Shown piece after piece: positions 7,912 through 15,925 of a stretch of DNA of 64,000 nt. Position 1 is the stretch's first letter; each line of letters begins with the position of its first letter. Under the pieces are notes generated by a model. It searched no databases. It was not told where the DNA came from and saw only the letters and a program-made list of their open reading frames with translations. This DNA is from Syntrophus aciditrophicus SB (GTDB lineage Bacteria; Desulfobacterota; Syntrophia; Syntrophales; Syntrophaceae): contig NC_007759.1 of NCBI RefSeq assembly GCF_000013405.1, positions 2,915,001 to 2,979,000 of the forward strand, written 5' to 3'. Made by a program: the position numbers and the translations under genes.

Positions 7912-8658
7912 ATGATGATGAAAGCGATATCCATGATCCTGCCATACTCAGTGATTATTCCTGTTTTCCGTGAATCGTCCTGCATAAAAGATACGATCAG
8001 ACATGTCCTTGATGTGGCGGCAGGTGCTGTCATCGAGATTATCGTGGTAGACGGGGATCTTTCTGGAGGAACGATCCGGGAAATTCGCGACATCCGGAAC
8101 GGCAGGGTGCGGAAGGTCCTGTCGGAAAAGGGGCGCGGGATGCAGCTCAACCGGGGGGCATCCCTGGCGCAGGGGGAAATTTTACTCTTTCTTCATGCCG
8201 ACACCCGCCTTCCTGAAGGGGCCTTCGATAAAATCGCCGTTTCCATGAAAGACCAGCGGATTGTGGGAGGCGCCTTCCGGCTGGCTATCGACTCCCCGCG
8301 TCTTCCCTTCCGGCTCATCGAAAAATTTGTCGCCTGTCGATCCCGTATCCTGGGAATTCCTTACGGCGATCAGGGGATCTTTGTTCGGAAGGCCGCTTTT
8401 CAGACCCTCGAAGGATTCCGGAACGTCCCTATCATGGAGGACCTGGATCTCATGCGCCGCATTCGAAGGTGCAAAGGCCGCATCGTCATCCTTGATGATC
8501 CTGTCGTCACCTCCGCCCGCCGCTGGGAACAGGAAGGGATCCTTTACTGTACCCTGCGAAACTGGTGTCTTGTCCTGTTCTTTCTGCTAGGCGTTCCTCC
8601 GGAAAAACTTCTCAAATTTTATCCCTCCTCACGCACTGCGCCTCCCCGCGCCCGGTAA
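7912..8658 (+). CDS. TIGR04283-type family 2 glycosyltransferase (arsenosugar-associated family)
   Basis: A GT-A fold family 2 glycosyltransferase of up to 248 residues. Visible are the N-terminal YSVIIPVFRE strand, EIIVVDGDLSGG, the GRGMQLNRGA motif and the DxD-like LFLHADTRLP (about residue 92) that binds the nucleotide-sugar metal; later PIMEDLDLMRR supplies the catalytic acidic region. TIGR04283 proteins occur with TIGR04282 proteins and are annotated, by context, as arsenosugar-biosynthesis glycosyltransferases. Several ATG codons cluster at 7912-7934, so the exact start is uncertain; the conserved part begins near MILPYSV. A hydrophobic segment near the C terminus may associate with the membrane. 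Confidence 0.85.
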   Translation: MMMKAISMILPYSVIIPVFRESSCIKDTIRHVLDVAAGAVIEIIVVDGDLSGGTIREIRDIRNGRVRKVLSEKGRGMQLNRGASLAQGEILLFLHADTRLPEGAFDKIAVSMKDQRIVGGAFRLAIDSPRLPFRLIEKFVACRSRILGIPYGDQGIFVRKAAFQTLEGFRNVPIMEDLDLMRRIRRCKGRIVILDDPVVTSARRWEQEGILYCTLRNWCLVLFFLLGVPPEKLLKFYPSSRTAPPRAR

Positions 8659-8732
8659 AGGTAGCTCCTTTCGCCTCTTCTATACTCATACCGTGAAGAT
8701 TTTAGCGGCATCTCTTCCAGTCATTCCCTGCG

Positions 8733-8822
8733 GATTCATGCCATACGGTTATTTTAGACCGCTAACTATTCAATATAGTGATTTGACGCATTTCCTCTAA
8801 TCTCGTATAGATTACCACGTTT
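8733..8822 (+). promoter_or_regulatory. Promoter module, copy B of a duplicated regulatory sequence
   Basis: TTGACG (8783-8788), 17 bases and TATAGA (8806-8811) form a good promoter for the MauE-like operon that starts at 8876. The sequence from GATTCATGCC to CCACGTT repeats that at 5850-5940, including the AACTATTCAATATA block immediately upstream of the -35 element, which could be a shared activator or repressor site. Confidence 0.55.
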
Positions 8823-8875
8823 CCGATCATCGGGAGCGAAAAAAGACCTCGGAAAAAGAAGGAGCAAGTTCGAAA

Positions 8876-9367
8876 TTGTGGAATAGCATCGTCAGACTGC
8901 TTTCCTCCCTTTGGATCTACCGGGGAGTCCGCCTTGCCCTTGCAGTTCTGTTCATCTATGGCGGCATCGTCAAACTCCTGGATCCCCATGCCTTTGCCCG
9001 CACCATTTCCGCCTATGATCTCGTTCCGGACGCCCTATTGCCCGTTGTGGCCATTGGATTGCCCATTGTGGAACTCCTTGCGGGGCTTGCCCTCGTCTTT
9101 GACCTTCGGGGTAGTCTCGCAACGATTGCCGGGCTTTTTTTCCTTTTTCTGGCGGTCCTGGGTTACGGCATTCTCCAGAATCTGGACGTGGACTGCGGCT
9201 GCTTCGGAGCTGAGGAGCTGGACAAGCAAGCAGGTTTGCGGCTCGCCTTCTATCGGGACCTGGCTATGGCGGGTATCGTGATCCCTTATCTCTATCTTTC
9301 CCGTTGGATGCGCCTCAAAAAAGAGAAAGCCCCGGAAATTGGGCCGACAGAAAAAAATAAATTGTAA
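8876..9367 (+). CDS. MauE/DoxX-family redox-associated membrane protein
   Basis: A 163-residue integral membrane protein with four predicted helices. The sequence LFIYGGIVKLLDPHAFA in helix 1 and the extracytoplasmic DVDCGCFG motif (about residues 103-110) match the MauE/DoxX family, members of which act in thiol-disulfide exchange for maturation of exported proteins. It appears to start with TTG at 8876; AAGGAG lies about 14 bases upstream, rather far, so the start is uncertain. It is followed after 12 bases by an exported rhodanese and then a Tat-exported protein, an operon that suggests extracytoplasmic sulfur or thiol chemistry. Confidence 0.82.
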   Translation: MWNSIVRLLSSLWIYRGVRLALAVLFIYGGIVKLLDPHAFARTISAYDLVPDALLPVVAIGLPIVELLAGLALVFDLRGSLATIAGLFFLFLAVLGYGILQNLDVDCGCFGAEELDKQAGLRLAFYRDLAMAGIVIPYLYLSRWMRLKKEKAPEIGPTEKNKL

Positions 9368-9379
9368 AGGAGAAGAAAG

Positions 9380-9892
9380 ATGTTCAAAAAGAGAAGTGTA
9401 TGGATACTGGCAACCCTCGCGGTCTTTTTGCTGGGGATTACAGGCAACGCCCTGGCGGCGTGGGGAACGAAGGAACTGCAGACGGAAAAGAGCGCCGTGG
9501 CGCTGGCCCGGGAAATGGACCGGGGAAATTACAAGCTCGTCACCACGGAAGAACTGAAAAGCTGGATGGACAAAAAGACCCCGATGCTGATCGTCGATAC
9601 CATGCCTTATGAGGCAAGTTACAAGAAACAGCATGTTCCGGGAGCGGTGCAGATGGAATTTCCCATTCCGGAGATGACCACCCTGGATGACGGCAAGAAG
9701 GCCGCCTTGGAAAAGCTCCTGGGGCCGGACAAGAATCGCCTCGTCGTTTTCTACTGCGGCTTTGTGAAATGCACCCGGAGCCACAACGGCGCCATGTGGG
9801 CCGTGAAGCTGGGCTACAAGAACGTTTATCGCCACCCCGGCGGAATCATGGCCTGGGATCAGGCGGGCTATCCTGTGGAAAAAGTCAAATAG
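9380..9892 (+). CDS. Exported rhodanese-domain protein
   Basis: A 170-residue protein with a cleavable signal peptide (hydrophobic core about residues 9-24, cleavage after ALA) and one rhodanese domain. The domain shows IVDTMPYEASYKKQHVPGA (the CH2A-type strand and His) and the active-site loop VVFYCGFVKCTRSHNGA, with Cys at the expected end of the strand and a second Cys in the loop, then HPGGIMAWDQAGYPV. Rhodanese domains carry persulfide on the active Cys; here the activity would be periplasmic. AAAGGAG precedes the ATG. It is cotranscribed with the MauE-like gene upstream and the Tat-exported protein downstream. Confidence 0.88.
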   Translation: MFKKRSVWILATLAVFLLGITGNALAAWGTKELQTEKSAVALAREMDRGNYKLVTTEELKSWMDKKTPMLIVDTMPYEASYKKQHVPGAVQMEFPIPEMTTLDDGKKAALEKLLGPDKNRLVVFYCGFVKCTRSHNGAMWAVKLGYKNVYRHPGGIMAWDQAGYPVEKVK

Positions 9893-9928
9893 GGTAATGT
9901 CCTCGAATTTTAAGGGAGTTAAAACGAT

Positions 9929-10654
9929 ATGAGAGAACGGATTTCATCTATCCCCTGTCAGGATTTCTCCCGGCGGGATTTTCTTCGTTCTCTGCTGATC
10001 GCCAGTGGGGCTGTTCTTCTCGGACCGCAGGGTCTCCTGGAGGCAGCCCCCCTCCTTGCCGGAGGAAGGGACTGGCCTGGAGACTGGCCGACGTCCGGCA
10101 ACCCCGTCATGGTGGACACGGCAAGGCGAATTGTTAAACTTTACACGAAGCTTCAGCTGCGTCACCTTACGGAGACGACTCCCCACTGGGGAATCGGTTA
10201 TTCCGGGGGAAAGTTAGCCGACAAGTTCATTCTCGTGTCTCCGGCGGGACCAGTGGCCTTGCATGACGCCCTGGTCCGGATCAGAGCCAGAGCGGGGAAC
10301 AATCTTCCCCTTGACGGTTACGGCAAATTTGTCGACGGGGATCGCCTGATCCTGTCTGCCCAATGGCCGGGCCTTCCGACACCGGTCGGCCTTAACGAGA
10401 TCTTTTATGATTCGGCGGGGAAGGGGTTCGATATCCGTTTTGGCGGAAACAGGGCCATTGCGGCGGAAAAGAAAACGGGTTGCCTCACCTGCCTGGAATC
10501 CTGCCCGATCGGCATATCGAGCAATGCCGTCTATCCCCACCTCAGCACGCTGCAGCGGATGCTGCGCCCCACTTCTTCCTTCCGTGGGAAACCGGAGAGG
10601 CTTCCGAACAAAGAGGCCGTTCCGATCGTTGTCTTTTATCAGTTGGCTCCATAA
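9929..10654 (+). CDS. Tat-exported protein with YdjY-like domain and Cys motifs
   Basis: A 241-residue protein with a classical twin-arginine leader, SRRDFLRSLLIASGAVLLG (about residues 14-32). The mature region contains FILVSPAGPVALHDALVRI and LNEIFYDSAGKGFDIRFGG, resembling YdjY-type exported domains, followed by GCLTCLESCPIGIS with three Cys (CxxCxxxC-like), which could bind a metal or cluster. Export folded through Tat suggests a cofactor is inserted in the cytoplasm. It is the third gene of the MauE-rhodanese operon. The substrate is not evident; the family call is tentative, while Tat export is well supported, and tatA/tatC homologues lie at 61.9-63.1 kb. Confidence 0.65.
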   Translation: MRERISSIPCQDFSRRDFLRSLLIASGAVLLGPQGLLEAAPLLAGGRDWPGDWPTSGNPVMVDTARRIVKLYTKLQLRHLTETTPHWGIGYSGGKLADKFILVSPAGPVALHDALVRIRARAGNNLPLDGYGKFVDGDRLILSAQWPGLPTPVGLNEIFYDSAGKGFDIRFGGNRAIAAEKKTGCLTCLESCPIGISSNAVYPHLSTLQRMLRPTSSFRGKPERLPNKEAVPIVVFYQLAP

Positions 10655-10682
10655 TCCGTCCCCCCTCGAAGTTCACGAAAAT

Positions 10683-10907
10683 CTACAGAAATACCATACT
10701 TTCCCAGTCTGCCGCCCCCTGCAGCATTCCAACCACTGTTTCCTGCTGGTCCATGGCAATCCGGAGACAGACCCCGCAATCCGCGCTGATGTGCCGGGGA
10801 ACGGGGATCAGTTTATGATCAATTTCCCAGTCCTTGAGGATCTTTTCCGCCTTCAGGACGTAGCTGACGGAAGGAAAGAGAAAAACGCAGTACTGTGGCG
10901 CATTCAT
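10683..10907 (-). CDS. DUF3343 protein (putative Se/S carrier-like)
   Basis: A 74-residue protein starting MNAPQYCVFLFPSVSYVL with the DUF3343 pattern: a first half like FPSVSYVLKAEKILKDWEI and a central PRHISADCGVCLRI with two Cys. DUF3343 is described in family databases as a putative selenium/sulfur carrier-like domain and is often found beside 2-hydroxyacyl-CoA-dehydratase-type genes; its function is not proven. The start overlaps the stop of the preceding fusion gene in an ATGA arrangement, implying translational coupling and making it the last gene of the nine-gene operon. A longer upstream frame exists but would overlap that gene by 51 more bases. Confidence 0.8.
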   Translation of the reverse strand: MNAPQYCVFLFPSVSYVLKAEKILKDWEIDHKLIPVPRHISADCGVCLRIAMDQQETVVGMLQGAADWESMVFL

Positions 10908-13831
10908 TTCGGGTCTTCCTCCCTGTGCGGCCAGAGAGGGCATCGATTCAAGATGCACTCCTTGTTTTGGGGAAACTGTTCACAGGCGAGTGCTCGATCC
11001 GCTTTCAAGAATTTCCCCAGCTTTTCTTCGAGTATGCGCGAAGCCGCCTGAATGGCCAGCCAGGAATCCCTCTGGCAGCAGCGGGGCGCATCATAGGAGG
11101 CGATCTCCCCGAGCGCCTTCCGGGTCACCTGCTGAACAGTCTGTCTCTTTTCTCCATCGTAGGGGGTCGCCGCAGTCAGGACGGAAAAGGCGATCCCGAC
11201 GCCAATCGCTGCGCCGCATGCCCCGAGGAAGGCGCAGGCCCCCCCGGCAATCGTTTGTCCCCGTTGGATTCCCGTGAGAATCTGTTCATCCGAAATATCG
11301 TCTCCGGAGTTTCGCAAGGCCGTCAAAATGACGGCGGGAACCAGTGAATGATGCTCGGGACCGTGGATCCGGAAATGAGGGTGGGACCGGATCGTCTGCA
11401 TCAGTACGACAGCATCGGCTTCCCGGCTGTTCAGACAGACCTGCCGGATAATTCCCACGGCATCGGCGCTGTGGCAGGAATCGCAGACAAAATGACCGTT
11501 GACGCATTGGGTGTTGGCCGGCAGGGAGCGTCCGCAGTAAAAGCACGACAGGCTTCGGTCCACGTCAAAATAGAGAAGTTCAGCGCCGCAAAGCAGGCAG
11601 CCGGACCTGTGGGGGGCATCGTTCAAAACCGGCTTTTGAGAGGGCTGTTCCGGCGCCGCAAAGCAGGCGCAGGTCGGTTCGGTTTCAACCTCTTTCATAA
11701 GGGATTCAAAATCGGGAAAGTCATAGAGAACCGGCCGCTGGTTTTCCGCGGGCTTGACCGCCGAATAGGTGATGGAATGGAAATCGTACCCTTTCACCGT
11801 CCGGTAGGGGTATCCCGAGACGATCCTGCTGTGCGAAAATCCGAGGTCATTGAGCAGACCGAAAAGATCCAGGTAGCGCAGCGCACCGCCGATGCATTCC
11901 CCCCGCAGTTTCTCATTGTATTTGATTTCGAGGGGGATGTCCTGATTGCAGGTGATATCGGAGATGATCAGACGGCCTCCAGGTTTCAAAACCCGGAATA
12001 TTTCCTGAAATACCCGGCGTTTGTCCGGAGAGAGGTTCAAAACGCAGTTGGAGATCACTAAATCCACGGATCGGTCGTCCAGGGGCAGGCTTTCCAGGAA
12101 AGCCTTTTTGAAGATGATGTTATCGTAGGAAAGACTTTCCGTCACCCGCACTTTGGTCTTTTCGGCAACGTCGAGCATGGCATCGCCCATATCGATGCCG
12201 ATGACCCTTCCCTGAGGCCCGGTCAATCTGCCGGCAATAAAGCATTCGATTCCCGTGCCGCTTCCCAGATCGACGACGGATTCTCCTGGCTGTATATTGG
12301 CTTCCAGCACCGGTGATCCGCAGCCGTAACTCCGATAGCGCTTCTCTTCCGGAATGTGTGCAATCAGGCTTTCCTCATAGCAGATCGGGTTGAGGATATC
12401 TTCCTGGAGAGTTTCAGCCGCTCCGGAATAGAAGCGATTGACCTGGGTGTGGATATCGTGCCCCGGCAGGGTGAGCACGCAATTGGAATGGGTGAAGAAC
12501 ACGGCGCTGCCTTCGACAGGGCATTCCCCCAGCTTTTCCCCCATTTTCAGTTTGAAGGCGGGATAGCCGACCGTTTCGTATTGCCGGGCCTCGCGCACGA
12601 TGAGCTCTTTGGCGATACTTGTGTAGAGTTCCCCATAGGGATCGTCCCCGGCAATTTGTCCGGAAGAAAGATAGCTGTGATCGATGTCGCCGCCGCCGAT
12701 AATATATCGGAAAGGATTAGCCCGATAGACCTCGCTGGTATCCAGGGAGGCGTTGCGGACTGCTTTTAGAACGGGGCTGTTTTCCCATACCTCCTTCAGT
12801 CCTTCAGAGACAGGACCGCAGCGCATACCCTCCGTATAGACGAGCGCCGGCGTCGGGTAAACCTGGCCATCCGGCCCGATGGCCAGCGATTGCCAACCCG
12901 CATTGCTCAAATCATACCGCGTTCCGGGGCAGGAAAAGACCTGTGACCGGATACTTTCGATGTTGTCGATCTTTACTCCCAACCGATCCGCCCGTTCCCA
13001 GGCGGCTTTCAGGTGAAGGAAAATCTTGTCCGGATCGACAAAAAAACCCTCGTTTGCGTTACCTTTTCTGAAAAGCCAGAGGAAATGGACGTTGGAAACG
13101 CACTGACTGGAGGCAAAATCGATGATCCCTGCCATTTCCCCGACATTGGAACGGTTCACAGTCATGGAAAGGGTGATGGGAAAACCGAGTTCCCGGAGCA
13201 TCGCAAGATTTTCGTTCAACCGCCGGAAAGACTGCGGTCCCCGTAAGGCGTCATGATTGGATTCCAGACCGTCGACGCTCACCTGAAAGTGGAGACGCTC
13301 CTGGGGAAGAGTTTGGAAAAAATCTTTTGATCCGGGCAGAAGGGACAGGTTGGTCAAGACCGCAATATGGGTATCGGGACGTTGAAGAATTTCCTGTACG
13401 CTTGAAAAAAAGGCCTCGGCCAGAAGGGGCTCGCCGCCGGTGAAGAAAAAAAGCCGGCATCCCAGCGCATAGACCTCACGAATGATCCGGTTGCAATCCT
13501 CCGGCTCAAGTTCATCCCGCTCCCGGGGGGAAGACTGAAACATGCAATGCCTGCATTCCAGATTGCAGCGGTTGGTGATATGAAGCCAGCATTCCTTGAG
13601 GCCATCCAGATTCAGGTGTCCGGAGCGGGAGAAATAGCTAGTCCCTGCCGGGCCCTCGATCCGTTTCAGCAGGTTCGAAATATCCCCGGAAATTTGCCCT
13701 TTTTCCTCAAACTCAACCAGGGCTTCATCCGCCGCCTGATTGGGTACGAACCAGTCCGGAATATCGGGACGAACATAGATCGGAATAGAGTCGTATTCAA
13801 TGCGCTGCCAGTCTGTTATCTTTGTCATCAT
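10904..13831 (-). CDS. Radical SAM-SPASM / SAM methyltransferase / DUF5714 fusion protein
   Basis: A 975-residue, three-part protein. Residues about 80-380 are a radical SAM domain with CNLECRHC (C89, C93, C96) and FFFTGGEPLL, plus a SPASM-like extension. Residues about 440-700 are a class I methyltransferase with VVDLGSGTGIECFIAG and IISDITCNQ, similar to arsenite-type and other small-molecule methyltransferases. The last 250 residues are Cys-rich (CLLCGAEL, CFYCGRSLP, CDSCH) then alpha-helical with a Gly/Ala-rich segment, as in DUF5714. Enzymes of this kind modify a peptide or small molecule; the substrate is unknown. It follows the activase gene by 59 bases and is coupled to the DUF3343 gene. 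Confidence 0.8.
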   Translation of the reverse strand: MMTKITDWQRIEYDSIPIYVRPDIPDWFVPNQAADEALVEFEEKGQISGDISNLLKRIEGPAGTSYFSRSGHLNLDGLKECWLHITNRCNLECRHCMFQSSPRERDELEPEDCNRIIREVYALGCRLFFFTGGEPLLAEAFFSSVQEILQRPDTHIAVLTNLSLLPGSKDFFQTLPQERLHFQVSVDGLESNHDALRGPQSFRRLNENLAMLRELGFPITLSMTVNRSNVGEMAGIIDFASSQCVSNVHFLWLFRKGNANEGFFVDPDKIFLHLKAAWERADRLGVKIDNIESIRSQVFSCPGTRYDLSNAGWQSLAIGPDGQVYPTPALVYTEGMRCGPVSEGLKEVWENSPVLKAVRNASLDTSEVYRANPFRYIIGGGDIDHSYLSSGQIAGDDPYGELYTSIAKELIVREARQYETVGYPAFKLKMGEKLGECPVEGSAVFFTHSNCVLTLPGHDIHTQVNRFYSGAAETLQEDILNPICYEESLIAHIPEEKRYRSYGCGSPVLEANIQPGESVVDLGSGTGIECFIAGRLTGPQGRVIGIDMGDAMLDVAEKTKVRVTESLSYDNIIFKKAFLESLPLDDRSVDLVISNCVLNLSPDKRRVFQEIFRVLKPGGRLIISDITCNQDIPLEIKYNEKLRGECIGGALRYLDLFGLLNDLGFSHSRIVSGYPYRTVKGYDFHSITYSAVKPAENQRPVLYDFPDFESLMKEVETEPTCACFAAPEQPSQKPVLNDAPHRSGCLLCGAELLYFDVDRSLSCFYCGRSLPANTQCVNGHFVCDSCHSADAVGIIRQVCLNSREADAVVLMQTIRSHPHFRIHGPEHHSLVPAVILTALRNSGDDISDEQILTGIQRGQTIAGGACAFLGACGAAIGVGIAFSVLTAATPYDGEKRQTVQQVTRKALGEIASYDAPRCCQRDSWLAIQAASRILEEKLGKFLKADRALACEQFPQNKECILNRCPLWPHREEDPK

Positions 13832-13890
13832 ATTTCTATCCGTTCACAATCGGGGGAAATCGGCAAGAAAAAAAACCGGCGCCGATGTTG

Positions 13891-14631
13891 TTATAACGCG
13901 CTCAACGCGGCCCCGACCGCCCCCACGATCTGCGGATCGGAGGGGACAAAGACGGTGCTGGCCATCTCCTCTTCGAGAAGGACCCGGACGCATTCGTTCA
14001 AGGCAACGCCTCCGGCGAAAAAGATTTTCCCCGGTACGGGCACCTTTTTCAGGAGACCCACCGAGCGGCTCACGATGGCCTTGTGAATGCCCAGGGCCAC
14101 CTCATTGCGCGGCACACCCTTGGCGGTCAGGGAAACCACCTCGGATTCGGCAAAGACGGTACAGGTGCTGTTGATTTTGACCGCCTTTTCGGCCGAAAGG
14201 GCCGCCTGGGCGAATTCTTCCAGAGAAAAGCCCAGGGCGGTCGCCATGACCTCCAGGAAACGGCCCGTGCCCGCGGCACACTTGTCGTTCATCTCGAACT
14301 TCCGCATATTCCCGTCGCTGTCCAGGGAAATGGCCTTCGTGTCCTGTCCGCCGATGTCCAGGATGGACGAACAATCCTGCGAAAAAAAGCGGGAGCCCAC
14401 GGCAAAGGCCTTGATCTCGCTGATCACCGGGCAGTCCAGATGCCCCTTGATGAGATGGCGGCCGTATCCGGTGGCGGTGAGCGCGTCGAATACGGTATCC
14501 CCGATCAGTTCCTGTGCCGTTTCCAGGGGATTGTAAGACGTGAGCGTCTTACGGGAGAGGACGAGCTTTCCCTCTTCGAGGATGGCCAGCTTGACGGTCC
14601 GTGATCCGATGTCTATTCCGGCGATTCTCAT
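13891..14631 (-). CDS. Acyl-CoA dehydratase activase (ASKHA ATPase, HgdC/YjiL-like)
   Basis: A 246-residue homodimeric Fe-S ATPase of the ASKHA fold that passes single low-potential electrons to a partner reductase at the cost of ATP. Seen are phosphate-1 DIGSRTVKLA (residue 7 on), phosphate-2 LDIGGQDTKA (91-100), the adenosine region FFAGGVALN, and the two conserved cluster-ligand Cys C118 (NDKCAAGTGRF) and C157 (STCTVF), so a [4Fe-4S] cluster shared between subunits is expected. Length is normal for HgdC/YjiL. The start overlaps the end of the third dehydratase-like gene (ATGA), consistent with fixed stoichiometry with the reductases. Confidence 0.93.
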   Translation of the reverse strand: MRIAGIDIGSRTVKLAILEEGKLVLSRKTLTSYNPLETAQELIGDTVFDALTATGYGRHLIKGHLDCPVISEIKAFAVGSRFFSQDCSSILDIGGQDTKAISLDSDGNMRKFEMNDKCAAGTGRFLEVMATALGFSLEEFAQAALSAEKAVKINSTCTVFAESEVVSLTAKGVPRNEVALGIHKAIVSRSVGLLKKVPVPGKIFFAGGVALNECVRVLLEEEMASTVFVPSDPQIVGAVGAALSAL

Positions 14632-15908
14632 TTGTTCTCCAACCGCTCGACAAAGGCTTCGATCCGCGTCTTGAGCTGTCCCGCGTCTTCCTGGCTGTAG
14701 TCGGTCTCCAGGCGCAGCGTCGGGATGCCCGACTTTTCCAGTTCCTTCTCGACGGGACCGCTTTCCACCATGTGAGGCTGGCAGAATTGGAGGCTGTAAT
14801 GGATCACGCCTTGGGCATTCAGTTTCTTCGTCATTTCCTTCACGTAGTCCACCCGGGAGGGATTCGGCGTAAAGACGGCGCAGTCGATGCTGAAATACCG
14901 CTCCGTGAGGGCGTCGAGGAGGTCCTCCTCCGTTTCGCCCCTGAATTCCGTCAGCCAGCGCGTTCCCCGCTCACCCACGCAGGATTCCTCGCCGACGATG
15001 ACCGCATTGCTCGATTCGATCAGCATGGGGAGTTTCCAGTTGGGAACGGCCATGGGACACCCGGAAACAATGACCCGCGTTGTCCCCTGCGCAAAAACGC
15101 CAATCCCTTGTTTCACGCGTTCTTCCAGCTCATCACAGAGCTGGTTGACCGAATGGGTAAAGCGAACCGGGTCGTCATAGAAAAACACCTGGTTTACCAG
15201 GAGGGCGTCCAGACCGGATATCGGCGCCGGATCGGCCGCGCGAATCGCCGCCAGCCTTTTTACCGCCATCCGCTTCGCATTGACGACTTCAATGCCCTTC
15301 TTGAGCGAGTCGGGGGTGATCTTCTTTCCGCTGACACTTTCCAGCTTCGCGGCGAACCTGCGGTATTCCTCCTTCAGTAAGGCCCGTCCCATGTCGGATT
15401 TTGTCTGGTGAAGATCGATGACGTACAGATCCGTGACCAGCGGGCCCAGGATTTCATAAGCCTTCTTCTTGCCGTCGCAGGTGTTCTCTCCCACGACCAC
15501 GTCGCAGGCTTCCAGGTAGGGGCAGACCTTGCCGAACTTGAACCCGAAGGCGGACTTGATGAGCGCGCAGGTGTTTCTCGGCAGAACCTCTTCGGCGCCC
15601 TCGAAATTGAACTCCGCCCCGGCGCACAATCCCACGGATACCCCGTCCACGGCCAGGATCAGTTCTTCCGGGACGAAGACGCAGTACGAGCCGACGACGA
15701 TCCTTCCCCGGGCTTTTGCCTCCATCAGCTCCTGGATGCGCAGTCCGTGCACCTCGCTCATGACAAAGTCGAAATACTTCATTCCTTCGGGACGGTCTTT
15801 CTGGGAAAGAAAGATGTCTCCATAGGCGCTGCCCAGAATGGACAGCAGCGCGTCGTGACTTTTCAGGTCAAGGCCGAGTTCCGACCACATTTTTGTATAA
15901 TCCGCCAT
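14628..15908 (-). CDS. 2-hydroxyacyl-CoA dehydratase-type (double-cubane-like) reductase protein, third paralogue
   Basis: A 426-residue protein of the HgdB/BcrC/FldB superfamily. Conserved Cys positions appear in GSYCVFVPEEL (about residue 75), PRNTCALIKSAFGF, GENTCDGKKKAYE, VSGCPMAVPN, EESCVGERG and LQFCQPHMVES; the C terminus has the usual LRLETDYSQEDAGQLKTRIEAF. It lacks the acyl-CoA-specific partner arrangement of a dedicated dehydratase and is closest in layout to the single-subunit double-cubane cluster proteins, which perform ATP-driven reductions of small molecules. It is more divergent than the two upstream copies (about 426 against 388-392 residues, CVGERG in place of the CSGMK motif) and is translationally coupled to the activase. 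Confidence 0.88.
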   Translation of the reverse strand: MADYTKMWSELGLDLKSHDALLSILGSAYGDIFLSQKDRPEGMKYFDFVMSEVHGLRIQELMEAKARGRIVVGSYCVFVPEELILAVDGVSVGLCAGAEFNFEGAEEVLPRNTCALIKSAFGFKFGKVCPYLEACDVVVGENTCDGKKKAYEILGPLVTDLYVIDLHQTKSDMGRALLKEEYRRFAAKLESVSGKKITPDSLKKGIEVVNAKRMAVKRLAAIRAADPAPISGLDALLVNQVFFYDDPVRFTHSVNQLCDELEERVKQGIGVFAQGTTRVIVSGCPMAVPNWKLPMLIESSNAVIVGEESCVGERGTRWLTEFRGETEEDLLDALTERYFSIDCAVFTPNPSRVDYVKEMTKKLNAQGVIHYSLQFCQPHMVESGPVEKELEKSGIPTLRLETDYSQEDAGQLKTRIEAFVERLENK

Positions 15909-15925
15909 GACATATCTCCTTATCT

